A DNA stretch of 64,000 nucleotides from Bacteroidota bacterium (GTDB lineage Bacteria > Bacteroidota > Bacteroidia > Chitinophagales > BACL12), in NCBI GenBank assembly GCA_029571985.1, contig JAKQVC010000161.1, forward strand, positions 31,976 through 95,975. Reading direction: 5' to 3'. The position numbers were made by a program, and so were the translations under genes. Positions 8,906 to 18,022 of this stretch are shown piece after piece. Position 1 is the first letter of the stretch, and every line of letters begins with the position of its first letter. The notes below the pieces were generated by a model. The model did no database searches. It saw only the letters and a program-made list of their open reading frames with translations, and was not told the origin of the DNA.

Positions 8906-10381
8906 TTACATGTATTTTTCAATCCATTCCATCAGATGCATCGAATCAAAAACAAAACGCTCAGCATCATTGTTGTTGAAATTTTCTAGGATTTCGGCAT
9001 GCATCTGACTGGCAACTGCTTTTCGCGCTGTTTTGTCAGGGGCTTTCATGAGTAAACTGAAGTGCTTAAAAAAGAGCTTTTCTGTTTCATAGTACATGTC
9101 GTTACGCCGCATGAAATGCTTCGACGAACGCATTAAATGTTCCAGCAACATCAGATTGCCGGCTTCAAAATGATTAATCATCTGTAACACCCTCGATACC
9201 GATTGCAGGTCTTTTCGAAGTGCCACTTCTTTTGATTCAACTATTTCCGTCAGCAGGTTATTCGATTGCTCAATTTCACCGATGAAGGTGTAATAACTGG
9301 CCATAGAATATTTGATAATGAGTAACCTGACCTGATTAATCAGCGGTCCATAATTGTGTATGTCCGGCAAGGTATCAGCAATCATTTTACCATAACCGGC
9401 GATATCTTTTTTCAGTACATAATAGTTGCTGCGCATCACCCACACATGCTCAAAGATGACAGCCGACTGAGATTTTGAAAAGCCCTTTGGCGGATTAAAT
9501 TGCTCAACGTATTGACAATACGCATCCTGCTCTCCCAATAAAAATAAATTGGTGAGATAATTATTTACTGCGGAAATATATTTGATCGGCTCAATCGCTT
9601 TTAATTCCGGTTGGGCATCCCATAAGGCAACCACCTTTTGAATCCAGGCAAGCGCTTCATGTTTATTTCTGCATAGCAGGTGATAAATATTATGGATATA
9701 CAAAAAATACAACCGACCATAAAAATCCTCCGGTTCACGGTCTACCTGCAATATCGGGTCTTCCATGAACCTGGCCCATTCGGCACGCTGCTCGTCTGTT
9801 TTAAAAAAAGGTTGTGTTTTAATGCACTGAATAATCTGAACATACTTTTGCTGAATATTCAACATATGTCCGTAACTATTCAGCAATGCCGCACTTTTAG
9901 CATAACTCGGATCCGAATACGTTTGCCAGTTACTGGCCGTCATTTCGATATAGTACCTGCGGCGCGCAGTTTCGATATCCAGTTGAAAGGGTTTTTCATC
10001 GTAGGCTTCGGCTAATTTTGCAGCCTTATCCCAGGCGCGCATAGCTTCATCATATAACCCTTTTTCGAATAGTATTTCACCATTTTCGAGCAGGGTATTT
10101 AATTGCACAAATTTGGAACCCTCAGCCCGATACTGCCGCTGTGATTTAAGAATGAGTTCCCATAAATAGTTTTTGGCTACACTAAACTGCCGCGAAAAAG
10201 GTTGTTTGCGAAATTTATGCAACAGCGCCGCCTCATCATAAGATTCCTGCGCATCTATCGCATCAAAAATCAGCAGATAGTTCTGCGTTTTACCATAACC
10301 ACTGGCAAATTTTTTGAAATACCCTTTTTCACTGGGCTCAAGGGACTTTATCAGCCTGAAAAGGTGATCGGTGGGCTGCAT
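8906..10381 (-). CDS. Helical repeat protein of unknown function, Bacteroidota-specific
   Basis: A 491-residue soluble protein with no signal peptide. The N-terminus (LFRLIKSLEPSEKGYFKKFA) is a start I have seen in conserved but uncharacterised Bacteroidota proteins. The body is an alpha-helical, TPR-like array rich in Tyr, Leu and Ala, with many FEKGLYDEA-type helix turns. No enzymatic motif is visible. A TAAATTTG promoter box lies only 7 bases before the ATG, so the transcript would have a very short leader. A structural or scaffolding role is possible but not shown. Confidence 0.72.
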   Translation of the reverse strand: MQPTDHLFRLIKSLEPSEKGYFKKFASGYGKTQNYLLIFDAIDAQESYDEAALLHKFRKQPFSRQFSVAKNYLWELILKSQRQYRAEGSKFVQLNTLLENGEILFEKGLYDEAMRAWDKAAKLAEAYDEKPFQLDIETARRRYYIEMTASNWQTYSDPSYAKSAALLNSYGHMLNIQQKYVQIIQCIKTQPFFKTDEQRAEWARFMEDPILQVDREPEDFYGRLYFLYIHNIYHLLCRNKHEALAWIQKVVALWDAQPELKAIEPIKYISAVNNYLTNLFLLGEQDAYCQYVEQFNPPKGFSKSQSAVIFEHVWVMRSNYYVLKKDIAGYGKMIADTLPDIHNYGPLINQVRLLIIKYSMASYYTFIGEIEQSNNLLTEIVESKEVALRKDLQSVSRVLQMINHFEAGNLMLLEHLMRSSKHFMRRNDMYYETEKLFFKHFSLLMKAPDKTARKAVASQMHAEILENFNNNDAERFVFDSMHLMEWIEKYM

Positions 10382-10388
10382 ACTGCAT

Positions 10389-10396
10389 CAAATTTA
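10389..10396 (-). promoter_or_regulatory. TAAATTTG promoter box abutting the start at 10381
   Basis: On the minus strand TAAATTTG fits the Bacteroidota -7 consensus exactly. It ends 7 bases before the ATG of the helical repeat gene, leaving almost no leader. Confidence 0.45.
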
Positions 10397-10493
10397 CGGC
10401 AATTGTAATAATCCCACATACGCACATTGGGACCTTACTGTAGGAATATTTTTGCAGGAAGATGCTCAAACCGGGCCCTGACCGGAGGCTTGT

Positions 10494-11066
10494 TTACACC
10501 ATATTGGCCAGAAATATTTTTATCGCCAGCGCCAGTGCAATTACCCCAAAGAATTTTGTAATCGCGTGCAGACCTGTTTTACCTACCTTATCTTCTATCC
10601 AGCCGGTTGAACGCAAAACCACATAAATGATGACCGCATTGATAATAACGGCAGCCAAAATATTGGATGTGGCATACATACTCCGCATACTGATGAGTAC
10701 GGTTAAGGTTCCGGCACCTACCAATAATGGAAAGGCTATAGGCACTAAACTACCTGCATCACCGGCGTCAGGATTCGTTTTAAAGAAATGCATACCTAAA
10801 ATCATTTCCAGGCCTAACAGGAATATCACCACTGAACCGGCTAAAGCAAATGATTGCGTATCCAAACCTAATAAGCGTAAAATCGAATCACCTAAAAATA
10901 GGAAGGTGACCATGAGTACACCTGCAAAAACACTTGTTTTAACAGGTTGTAATATGATGCCTCTGCTTTTCATATTGATAATGGCAGGTACATTGCCCAA
11001 TACATCAATAATGGCAAACAGGGTTAAACTAATTGTAAGAATTTCAGAAAACTGTAAAGAAAACAT
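10494..11066 (-). CDS. MarC-family integral membrane protein
   Basis: A 190-residue, very hydrophobic protein with about six membrane spans. It carries MarC-family features: FAIIDVLGNVPAI in the first helices, a central FLLGLEMILG, and SLVPIAFPLLVGAGTLTVLIS. MarC proteins are inner-membrane proteins once linked to multiple antibiotic resistance; their true role is unknown. Length is typical. The gene stands alone, and the region upstream (11080-11200) contains small palindromes that might be regulatory. Confidence 0.88.
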   Translation of the reverse strand: MFSLQFSEILTISLTLFAIIDVLGNVPAIINMKSRGIILQPVKTSVFAGVLMVTFLFLGDSILRLLGLDTQSFALAGSVVIFLLGLEMILGMHFFKTNPDAGDAGSLVPIAFPLLVGAGTLTVLISMRSMYATSNILAAVIINAVIIYVVLRSTGWIEDKVGKTGLHAITKFFGVIALALAIKIFLANMV

Positions 11067-11326
11067 AACCAGACTTTGAATACGTGAAAAAATAACAACC
11101 TACCGAACACTTGGGCGGAGTAGCCTCAACAATGTTGTCCGTGCCATGGGTATTCGTGAATACCAATGCTGTTGTTATATATATTCAAAGTAAATTTCAT
11201 CGCGTTACAAAGATACATACAAAAAGTATGTCCTAAAAGTTCCCGGTTTGAATACAGAATAGCGCTGAAGTCGTCAAACGCAACAGCAGTAAGCCTTTTG
11301 AGGCAAGCACTTCCGCTCCGGTCAGA

Positions 11327-11698
11327 TTAAAAATTCGTGAGAAGTAATACCGCCCAAGACCCCAAAATGAGCTCTAAAATCGCGATGTAGTAGGCATTAT
11401 TCCCCGAAACGCCTTTTTGGAAAATTGAAATCCATCGCCCTGCTACCACTCCGGCATAGATGAATACTGAAAAGAAAATACCTGCGTAGAACAAATCCGG
11501 ATGTAATGCACATACGGCATACATCACTGACCAGGCACCCTGCAAACCTACGTAAAGCGCAAAGTACTCAGAACGCCCATTGGTATTCAAAAATCCAATT
11601 CCCGAAAATGTTGCGGTAGATGTGGGTGAAATGGCACACCAAACGGCAAATATGGCGTAGATAACGGCGTTTAACCAAAGGTAAAATTCTGGAAGCAT
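11327..11698 (-). CDS. Four-helix membrane protein, DUF4345-like
   Basis: A 123-residue protein made almost wholly of four membrane helices. Its start (LPEFYLWLNAVIYAIFAVWCAISP), the central GRSEYFALYVGLQGAW and the last helix ending LLLTNF resemble the DUF4345 family. Function unknown. A TACCTTTA box, close to the Bacteroidota promoter consensus, lies 14 bases upstream of the start (11713-11720, minus strand). Confidence 0.6.
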   Translation of the reverse strand: MLPEFYLWLNAVIYAIFAVWCAISPTSTATFSGIGFLNTNGRSEYFALYVGLQGAWSVMYAVCALHPDLFYAGIFFSVFIYAGVVAGRWISIFQKGVSGNNAYYIAILELILGSWAVLLLTNF

Positions 11699-11815
11699 AA
11701 GGGCTGTTTATATAAAGGTACGCTTTGTTAGCAGATAAATGCAAATATGTCCTAAATGTTCACCCTGCTGAATCAGAAAAGCAAAGGTTCCCGGCATGTT
11801 CGGTATCTTTATGCG

Positions 11816-12478
11816 ATGGAACCCGAAATTGTATTTGAAGACGGACATCTCATTGTATTGAATAAACCGGCAGGCATAGTTGTTGAGCTTGACCGATTTG
11901 GTTATCCAAGTCTCGAACGTTGGGTGCGCGATTATTTCAATACCATCAAATTGCCATCCAATGCGATTTTAGGTATCGTTCATCGCATCGATCGTCCGGT
12001 AAGTGGTTTGGTGATAATGGCAAAAAAGAAATCAGTATTAGTAAGTCTGAATACCCAGTTTGCCGATGGAACTGTTCAAAAAAAATACCTTGCTATGGTC
12101 ACCGGAAATCCGCAAGCGGGTGAAACAACCTTGTCGAATTTCTTAATGAAAGATCCGGTACAGAAAAAAGCCATTATTGCTCCAAAGAAAAGCAAACGCG
12201 CTGTTCCGGTTTCGATTACCTATAAACATTTAGGTACATATGGTGCAGCACATTTGCTTGAAGTACATCCGCATAGTGGAAAATACCATCAAATTCGTGC
12301 GCAATTAGCCGCTGCTGAATTACCTATTGTAGGAGATGCACTCTACGGATCAAACACTCCTTTTCATACAAACATGATTAAACTGCATGCAAGTGCCATT
12401 ACCTGCATCCACCCGGCCACTCAAAGTGAAGTAACTTTCTCAGCGCCAATTCCCGATAGTTGGGGTGTGAGTTTGTGA
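11816..12478 (+). CDS. RluA-family RNA pseudouridine synthase
   Basis: A 220-residue enzyme of the RluA/RsuA class that isomerises uridine in rRNA or tRNA. The catalytic motif HRIDRPVSG (Asp at about residue 59) is intact. IVFEDGHLIVLNKPAG opens the fold, and HPHSGKYHQIRAQLA with GDALYG near the end matches RluA proteins. It lacks an S4 domain. The frame is open from ATG 11756, but the start at 11816 aligns with the family (EIVFEDGHLIV), and the extra 20 residues look non-conserved. The exact target uridine cannot be deduced. Confidence 0.9.
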   Translation: MEPEIVFEDGHLIVLNKPAGIVVELDRFGYPSLERWVRDYFNTIKLPSNAILGIVHRIDRPVSGLVIMAKKKSVLVSLNTQFADGTVQKKYLAMVTGNPQAGETTLSNFLMKDPVQKKAIIAPKKSKRAVPVSITYKHLGTYGAAHLLEVHPHSGKYHQIRAQLAAAELPIVGDALYGSNTPFHTNMIKLHASAITCIHPATQSEVTFSAPIPDSWGVSL

Positions 12479-12487
12479 AAGGAAGAT

Positions 12488-12895
12488 GTGCGGAGGTGCG
12501 GAGGTGTTGACGTGCGGACGTGGGAATGCATTGGTGTCGACGTGTCGACGTTCCGACGTGTCGACGTGGGGAATGCAGATGTGTTCGCCGTGCGGCGTAT
12601 TTGTATGTGCAAGTGTGATAGTGGAAAACAGAAAACACCCATGACATTTGTTCCAACCTATACTTTCCAATCAAAACAAAAAGCAAGCTCCCTCTCCATC
12701 AAGGAGAGGGCGGGGGGTGAGGTTCAATAATAATAAATGGTTGAAATGAGAATCAATATCGCATTTATTGCATTTCACTTTCACACTCCCACACACAAAT
12801 CCGCCGTCCGGCGGACCTCACTTGCACACCTGCATTTCACACGTCCGCACACCTGCATTCATCGGCTAATCGGCTAATTGGCTAATCGGCTAATC
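12488..12895. repeat. Repeat-rich intergenic region with GTCGACG tandem motif
   Basis: Three kinds of repeat occur in this 410-bp gap. First, at 12490-12570, are units of GTGCGGAG and GTCGACGTGTCGACG; the latter is the reverse complement of the motif near 19.68 kb. Second, at 12690-12710, is a palindrome CCCTCTCC-ATCAA-GGAGAGGG followed by a G run. Third, at 12860-12895, is a short tandem CGGCTAAT motif. No coding capacity is evident. Confidence 0.75.
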
Positions 12896-15043
12896 ATGTT
12901 CTACCACCTGAAAATCTAATCTCCTCTGGCCCATGTCGGCCTTTTTAATTTTAATGCGAATCGAATCTCCGAGTTCGTAATTACGGCTTTTTGTGAGGCT
13001 GACTAATCTGCGTCGCGCATCATCGTACATCAGTTCATCGCGAATTTCATCTACATGTATCATCCCCTCGCATTTATTTGCAATCAATTCTACAAATACA
13101 CCATAAGGAGTGATGCCACTGATAACACCATCAAATTCTTCGCCTACATGTTTGGAGAGATATTCAACCTGTTTATACTTTACACTTTCACGCTCCGCCT
13201 CCATCGCCTTACGTTCGGTGGCAGAACAATGCCTGCAATGATCTTCCAGGTCTTCCTGCTTAGGGTAGGTGAGGGGTGACTTTTCTAATACGTCTTCCAA
13301 AACCCTGTGCACCATTAAGTCGGGATAACGACGAATAGGGGAAGTGAAATGCGTGTAATAATCAAAAGCCAATCCGTAGTGTCCAATATTTTTTGTGGTA
13401 TACACTGCTTTTGCCATGCACCGAATAGCGAGGTTTTCTAAAATATTTTGTTCCGGTTTGCCTTTAATTTCCTGCATGAGTGCATTTAATGCACCGGATA
13501 TATTTTTAGGAGAATCTAATTTTAATTTATAACCAAACCTGCGGGCATTTAATCCGAATTCTTCTAAGCGCTGCATATCCGGTGAGTCGTGCACGCGATA
13601 TACAAACGGCACCCGGCTGTGTTGTTTTGCCAACAAAGTGGCCACACGCTTATTTGCAAGCAACATTAAATCTTCGATGAGCATGTGTGCCTCTTTCCGT
13701 TCTTTTACGTAGAGTCCGGTTGGCACAAAGTTTTCATCGAGTATAAATTTCACTTCCTGTGTTTCAAAACTGATCGCTCCATTGGCAAATTTCTTTTTAC
13801 GCAGGGCAAGTGTTATTTTATTGATGTTGGCAATAATGTCGGCATGTTCACCGGTTCCATTTTCAATGATTTCCTGCACTTCTTCATAGGTATACCGCCT
13901 GTCACTATGCATAACTGTTTTGCCAAACCACTCCGATAAAATATTCCCTTCCATATCCATTTCAAAAATGGCGCTGAAGGTAAGTTTGTCTTCATGTGGT
14001 CTCAACGAACAAACATGATTCGACAATTTTTCCGGTAACATCGGAATAACCCGGTCGACCAGATAAACGGAAGTGCCTCTGCTATAGGCTTCTTTATCAA
14101 TAGCAGAACCGCGCCGCACATAGTAAGATACATCTGCAATATGCACACCAATTTCGTATTTACCGGGTTCGAGTTCCCGATAGGAAATAGCATCATCAAA
14201 ATCTTTTGCATCATACGGGTCGATGGTAATGGTAAAGCGATCGCGGATATCCAGACGGGCATCAATAACAGCTTGTGGAATCGCTTCCGGAATTGCATCG
14301 GCTTCTTTTTCTACTTCTTTTGGAAAATGGTAGAGAATACCTGTTTCTACCAAAATGGCTTCCATATCGCTTTTATGATCGCCGGGTGCTCCTAATTTAG
14401 TTACTACTTCACCAATAGGATTTTTCATACCCGGAGGCCAGTCCTTAATGCGCATAATCACCCGGTCGCCTGCAGTCAGTTTTTTCTTTTTAACTTCTTC
14501 TGCCGGTAAATAAAAATCGTAATTATTAAAACGGTCGTCAGTTACAGCAAAATTATGCGGACCATTAATATCAACTGTGCCAATAAATAATTCTTTTTCG
14601 CGCTTGATAATTTCCGTGATTTCGCCCTCCGGTTTTTTATTTTTACCCATTGAGGTAATTCGTACGCGAACGGTATCTCCATTAAATGCCCGCATTGTTT
14701 TATGCGAAGGCACAAATACATCATACAGGTGACCATCAATTACAACATAGGCATCACCTCGTTGCGTCATATCCACAATACCCACTTTTGTGGCTCCACT
14801 GGATGCTGATTGTTTTGCACGAAATAAATCAGGTGCAAATTCTTCCAGCTTACCTGCCGTTACCAGATTTTCCAATGCATCATACACACCATCCATTTCA
14901 CCGGTTTTTGATGCCCATTTGAAAATTGCTTTCAATGAAGCGCCTTTTCCGGATTTATCCCGAATGAATGCAAATACTTCCTCTTCAAAATTTTTTCCAG
15001 CCGGAACCAGCTTAGAACCGGCCTTTTTCTTTTTCTTCCCCAT
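12890..15043 (-). CDS. rnr: Ribonuclease R
   Basis: A 717-residue 3'-5' exoribonuclease if translation starts at ATG 15043 (MGKKKKKAGSK). An upstream in-frame ATG at 15100 would add 19 residues and overlap the divergent gene, so it is less likely. A helix-turn-helix-like N-terminus and two cold-shock domains are followed by the RNB catalytic core. Its hallmark DPYDAKDFDDAIS supplies the Mg-binding aspartates (about residue 275). Other motifs are YYVRRGSAIDKEAYSRGTSVY and HFTSPIRRYPDLMVHR. An S1 domain (GVISGITPYGVFVEL) ends the protein. RNase R degrades structured RNA and helps ribosome quality control. Length is typical. Confidence 0.95.
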   Translation of the reverse strand: MGKKKKKAGSKLVPAGKNFEEEVFAFIRDKSGKGASLKAIFKWASKTGEMDGVYDALENLVTAGKLEEFAPDLFRAKQSASSGATKVGIVDMTQRGDAYVVIDGHLYDVFVPSHKTMRAFNGDTVRVRITSMGKNKKPEGEITEIIKREKELFIGTVDINGPHNFAVTDDRFNNYDFYLPAEEVKKKKLTAGDRVIMRIKDWPPGMKNPIGEVVTKLGAPGDHKSDMEAILVETGILYHFPKEVEKEADAIPEAIPQAVIDARLDIRDRFTITIDPYDAKDFDDAISYRELEPGKYEIGVHIADVSYYVRRGSAIDKEAYSRGTSVYLVDRVIPMLPEKLSNHVCSLRPHEDKLTFSAIFEMDMEGNILSEWFGKTVMHSDRRYTYEEVQEIIENGTGEHADIIANINKITLALRKKKFANGAISFETQEVKFILDENFVPTGLYVKERKEAHMLIEDLMLLANKRVATLLAKQHSRVPFVYRVHDSPDMQRLEEFGLNARRFGYKLKLDSPKNISGALNALMQEIKGKPEQNILENLAIRCMAKAVYTTKNIGHYGLAFDYYTHFTSPIRRYPDLMVHRVLEDVLEKSPLTYPKQEDLEDHCRHCSATERKAMEAERESVKYKQVEYLSKHVGEEFDGVISGITPYGVFVELIANKCEGMIHVDEIRDELMYDDARRRLVSLTKSRNYELGDSIRIKIKKADMGQRRLDFQVVEHD

Positions 15044-15094
15044 ACGATAAAGATAAGGAGTTCCGCCCCTTTTCGTAATTTTCCGGCTGTTTAC

Positions 15095-16783
15095 ATGCAA
15101 AACCTGAGAGATTATCTGTTAATTGCCTGTCTGGGAGCTTTGCTCTTCTTCCCTTTTCTTGGACAATCGCATCTGTTCGATTGGGATGAAATCAATTTTG
15201 CCGAAGCTTCTCGTGAAATGGTTGTTACCGGAAATTATACCCAAACACAAATCGATTTCAGGCAGTTTTGGGAAAAACCACCCTTCTTTTTTTGGTTGCA
15301 GGCCGGTTCTATGCACCTGTTTGGCATCAATGAATATGCGGCCCGTTTCCCGAATGCTGTATGCGGCATTTTAACGCTGATGCTGCTGTTTGCTATTGGC
15401 ACATTTCACTACGACCGGCGTATGGGCTGGTGGTGGGTGTTATGTTATGCAGGCAGTATTTTACCGCAGTTTTATTTTAAGTCCGGCATCATTGATCCCT
15501 GGTTTAATCTGTTTATATTTTTAGGTATCTATGGATTTATTCGCTACATCGAACAATATCGCTCACTTAAATGGTTAGTAATCAGCGCTCTCGGTGCAGG
15601 ATTATCTGTGTTAACTAAAGGCCCTGTTGGTGTTGCATTAGTCGGATTAACGGTTGGTATCTATTATATCACCACACGATTCAGACAATTTCCGCCCATC
15701 TGGCATTTACTCCTGTATATACTTTGTCTGGCATTACCTATCATGCCCTGGGTAGCTGTAGAAGTATCTAAAAACGGCACCTGGTTTATTCAGGAATTTT
15801 TTACTTATCAAACAAGACTGGCCACTACTGAAGATGCCAGTCACGGTGGTTTTCCCGGATACCATTTTGTAGTGTTATTATTTTTCTGTTTCCCGGCAAG
15901 CACCTTTGCTATTGGGAATATGGCGGTAAAGCAACATCGCACACCGCAATTGCAAACCATGCGCAAATGGATGTTGATTTTATTTTGGGTGGTATTAATT
16001 GTATTTAGTATTGTGCAAACGAAAATCGCCCATTATTCTTCCATGGCATATTTTCCACTCACGTTTTTGGCGGCCTTGCGGATAAGAGAAATGATAAAGC
16101 CGACAAAGCTTGAAGTCATTCTGTTGTGCATCACCGGTATCACCATTGGCATATGCATGATTGCTTTACCTATTGTATTGCAGCATCCCGATGCATTACT
16201 TCCATACATGCAGGATATTTTTACCCAACAAGCCATTTATGCGGATGGACTGTGGATGGGGTGGGAGTGGATATTAGGGGTGATCAGCATCATCGTGATT
16301 TGCATTATTGCAATAATAGCCCGAAAGCGCAGTGCTGATGTAGTTATGTCGGCTTTGTTCGTGAGCGTCATGATTATTATAAATATCGCCATCACGATCA
16401 TTACACCAAAAATTGAACGCTATTCTCAAGGGGCCATGATTGATTTTCTGGAGGAGAAAAGTCAGGAATCCTGTTACACCGAAATTATCGGTTTTAAAAG
16501 CTATGCGCATCTGTTTTATGGTCAGCGGAAATTGGAAGACACCACCAATCCCTTGTACATGAAATGGATAAAAGAACAACATCCTGACACTACTGTTTTA
16601 ACCCCGTTAGATTACCGTAAATTATATGGTCAGTGGCTCATGTATGGCGAAATTGACAAGCCGGCCTATTTGATTACCAATGCCCGCAAAAAAGATTTTT
16701 TGGAAGTGCGTACCGATATTTCATTAGTGGAATCCAAAAACGGGTATTATTTTTATGTACGTCAGCCTGTAAAACAGCCATAA
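15095..16783 (+). CDS. ArnT/PMT-type membrane glycosyltransferase (GT-C fold)
   Basis: A 562-residue polytopic membrane protein. Its N-terminal lumenal loop carries the GT-C motif FDWDEINFAEASREMV with an acidic DE pair near residue 30, then WEKPPFFFWL, as in ArnT/PMT_2 (glycosyltransferase 39) proteins. About ten further membrane helices follow, with VLTKGPVG after the core. These enzymes transfer a sugar from a polyprenyl-phosphate donor to lipid A or other envelope acceptors. It starts 51 bases from RNase R, divergently. A TAATTTTC box (15076-15083) lies 11 bases before the ATG. Exact donor and acceptor are unknown. Confidence 0.88.
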   Translation: MQNLRDYLLIACLGALLFFPFLGQSHLFDWDEINFAEASREMVVTGNYTQTQIDFRQFWEKPPFFFWLQAGSMHLFGINEYAARFPNAVCGILTLMLLFAIGTFHYDRRMGWWWVLCYAGSILPQFYFKSGIIDPWFNLFIFLGIYGFIRYIEQYRSLKWLVISALGAGLSVLTKGPVGVALVGLTVGIYYITTRFRQFPPIWHLLLYILCLALPIMPWVAVEVSKNGTWFIQEFFTYQTRLATTEDASHGGFPGYHFVVLLFFCFPASTFAIGNMAVKQHRTPQLQTMRKWMLILFWVVLIVFSIVQTKIAHYSSMAYFPLTFLAALRIREMIKPTKLEVILLCITGITIGICMIALPIVLQHPDALLPYMQDIFTQQAIYADGLWMGWEWILGVISIIVICIIAIIARKRSADVVMSALFVSVMIIINIAITIITPKIERYSQGAMIDFLEEKSQESCYTEIIGFKSYAHLFYGQRKLEDTTNPLYMKWIKEQHPDTTVLTPLDYRKLYGQWLMYGEIDKPAYLITNARKKDFLEVRTDISLVESKNGYYFYVRQPVKQP

Positions 16784-16831
16784 GGTTGTTTGAATCTGCG
16801 CTGTGATGTCTAATAGTAAAAACTACTGCGC

Positions 16832-17323
16832 ATGAAAAATCTTTATATTGTCAGACATGCTAAATCAGATTGGTCGAATGGTGAGCTTGCGGATAAGCAA
16901 CGGCCATTAAATGCACGTGGATTAAAAGATGCCCCGTTTATGGCAGAGCAGTTTGTGAAACGCGCGGGCGTTCCTGAGCTTTTTTTGAGTAGTCCTGCCG
17001 TTCGGGCACGCACCACTTGTGGTTTTTTTGCACGTGCTGCCGGTGTTCCGGAATCCGATATTATTATTGAAGAGCAGCTGTATTTCGGCTCACCTGAAAG
17101 CATTGTTGCGATGCTGCAGCCTTATGCTCTCAAACACAACAGTATCATACTATTCGGCCATAACCCGACACATAGTAATCTGGCTTATTTATTGTGTCCC
17201 GATTTTCTGGATGACATGCCAACCTGTGCTATCGTGGCCATCAGTTTTGCGGATTCCATTGCTGCCGGAAAAGGGAAGTTGATGTGGTATGATTATCCAA
17301 AGCGGTACGGGAAAGAGAATTAA
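16832..17323 (+). CDS. SixA-like phosphohistidine phosphatase
   Basis: A 163-residue histidine-phosphatase superfamily enzyme. It opens with the RHG-type motif LYIVRHAKSDWS (catalytic His9), typical of SixA proteins that dephosphorylate phosphohistidine. LFLSSPAVRARTT carries the conserved Arg of the family, and ILFGHNPTHSNL holds the second catalytic His. It likely follows the glycosyltransferase as a short operon (48-base gap). The in vivo substrate cannot be read from sequence. Confidence 0.85.
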   Translation: MKNLYIVRHAKSDWSNGELADKQRPLNARGLKDAPFMAEQFVKRAGVPELFLSSPAVRARTTCGFFARAAGVPESDIIIEEQLYFGSPESIVAMLQPYALKHNSIILFGHNPTHSNLAYLLCPDFLDDMPTCAIVAISFADSIAAGKGKLMWYDYPKRYGKEN

Positions 17324-17455
17324 CATGTAAGGTTTAGATGGGTGTGTTGGCAGGATGAAATTAATTATGCTTCAGTTGATTTTTTGCCATCAAAGTATTT
17401 GAAGCCGGGATGTAAGGATTGATATGTATAATATTCTGTTGTTTTAATATTTTTT

Positions 17456-17971
17456 ATGATGAGATGGGCGCTCTTGTTTGCATTGACCAGTGTAATTTTA
17501 ATTTGCTTTAGCTGTGCGCCTAAAATTGGATATATAGGCTCACATGCTGATTCTATCACGCAGTGTATACCGTCTTCTGTTTTGCGGCTTGAGTGGACTG
17601 ATACAACCGGTTTGCCGCTAGGGGAGTGTAAAGGGAAGGTGTATGGTTTGGATAGCTCGGCACGTCGCTTATTTTCCTATCCTCTTGATAAAGCTTCTAT
17701 TGTTGCTATCAATTTACGGTCAAATGATTTTTTTGAAGCAGTGTGTGATAAAAGTGGCAAGTATCAGCTGTTTTTGGCGCCCGGCAGTTATCGGTTAACT
17801 GTTTCGGCATATGGCTATTTATCTATTTATTTGCAAACCGTTCGTATAGAGAAAGGCGATGTGGTTATTCTTGATTGCGCTTTAGGCAAGACAAGTTTTT
17901 GTGTAGTGCCGCTTGATATAGATTTGCCGAACGATAGGTTTACCATACTACCGGAGCGAATGGCAAAATGA
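17456..17971 (+). CDS. Lipoprotein with carboxypeptidase-regulatory-like domain
   Basis: A 171-residue protein. The start is a double Met; a lipobox (LICFSC, Cys20) follows a hydrophobic stretch. The mature region reads as one beta-sandwich with GKVYGLDSSARRLFSYPLD and GKYQLFLAPGSYRLTVSAYGYLS, the style of a CarboxypepD_reg-like or PEGA-like domain found in many Bacteroidota surface proteins. No catalytic residues are visible. It is 51 bases upstream of a WG-repeat protein and may share its transcript. Confidence 0.7.
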   Translation: MMRWALLFALTSVILICFSCAPKIGYIGSHADSITQCIPSSVLRLEWTDTTGLPLGECKGKVYGLDSSARRLFSYPLDKASIVAINLRSNDFFEAVCDKSGKYQLFLAPGSYRLTVSAYGYLSIYLQTVRIEKGDVVILDCALGKTSFCVVPLDIDLPNDRFTILPERMAK

Positions 17972-18022
17972 AATTTGTGCATCTAGTTTCATTTTCGGCG
18001 CGCTTTTTGCTATAAAAGGAAC

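Noticed and set aside
12399..12730. Several short frames on both strands through the repeat region
   Set aside because: They are His/Arg/Thr-rich translations of simple repeats with no conserved motif; read as non-coding repeat.
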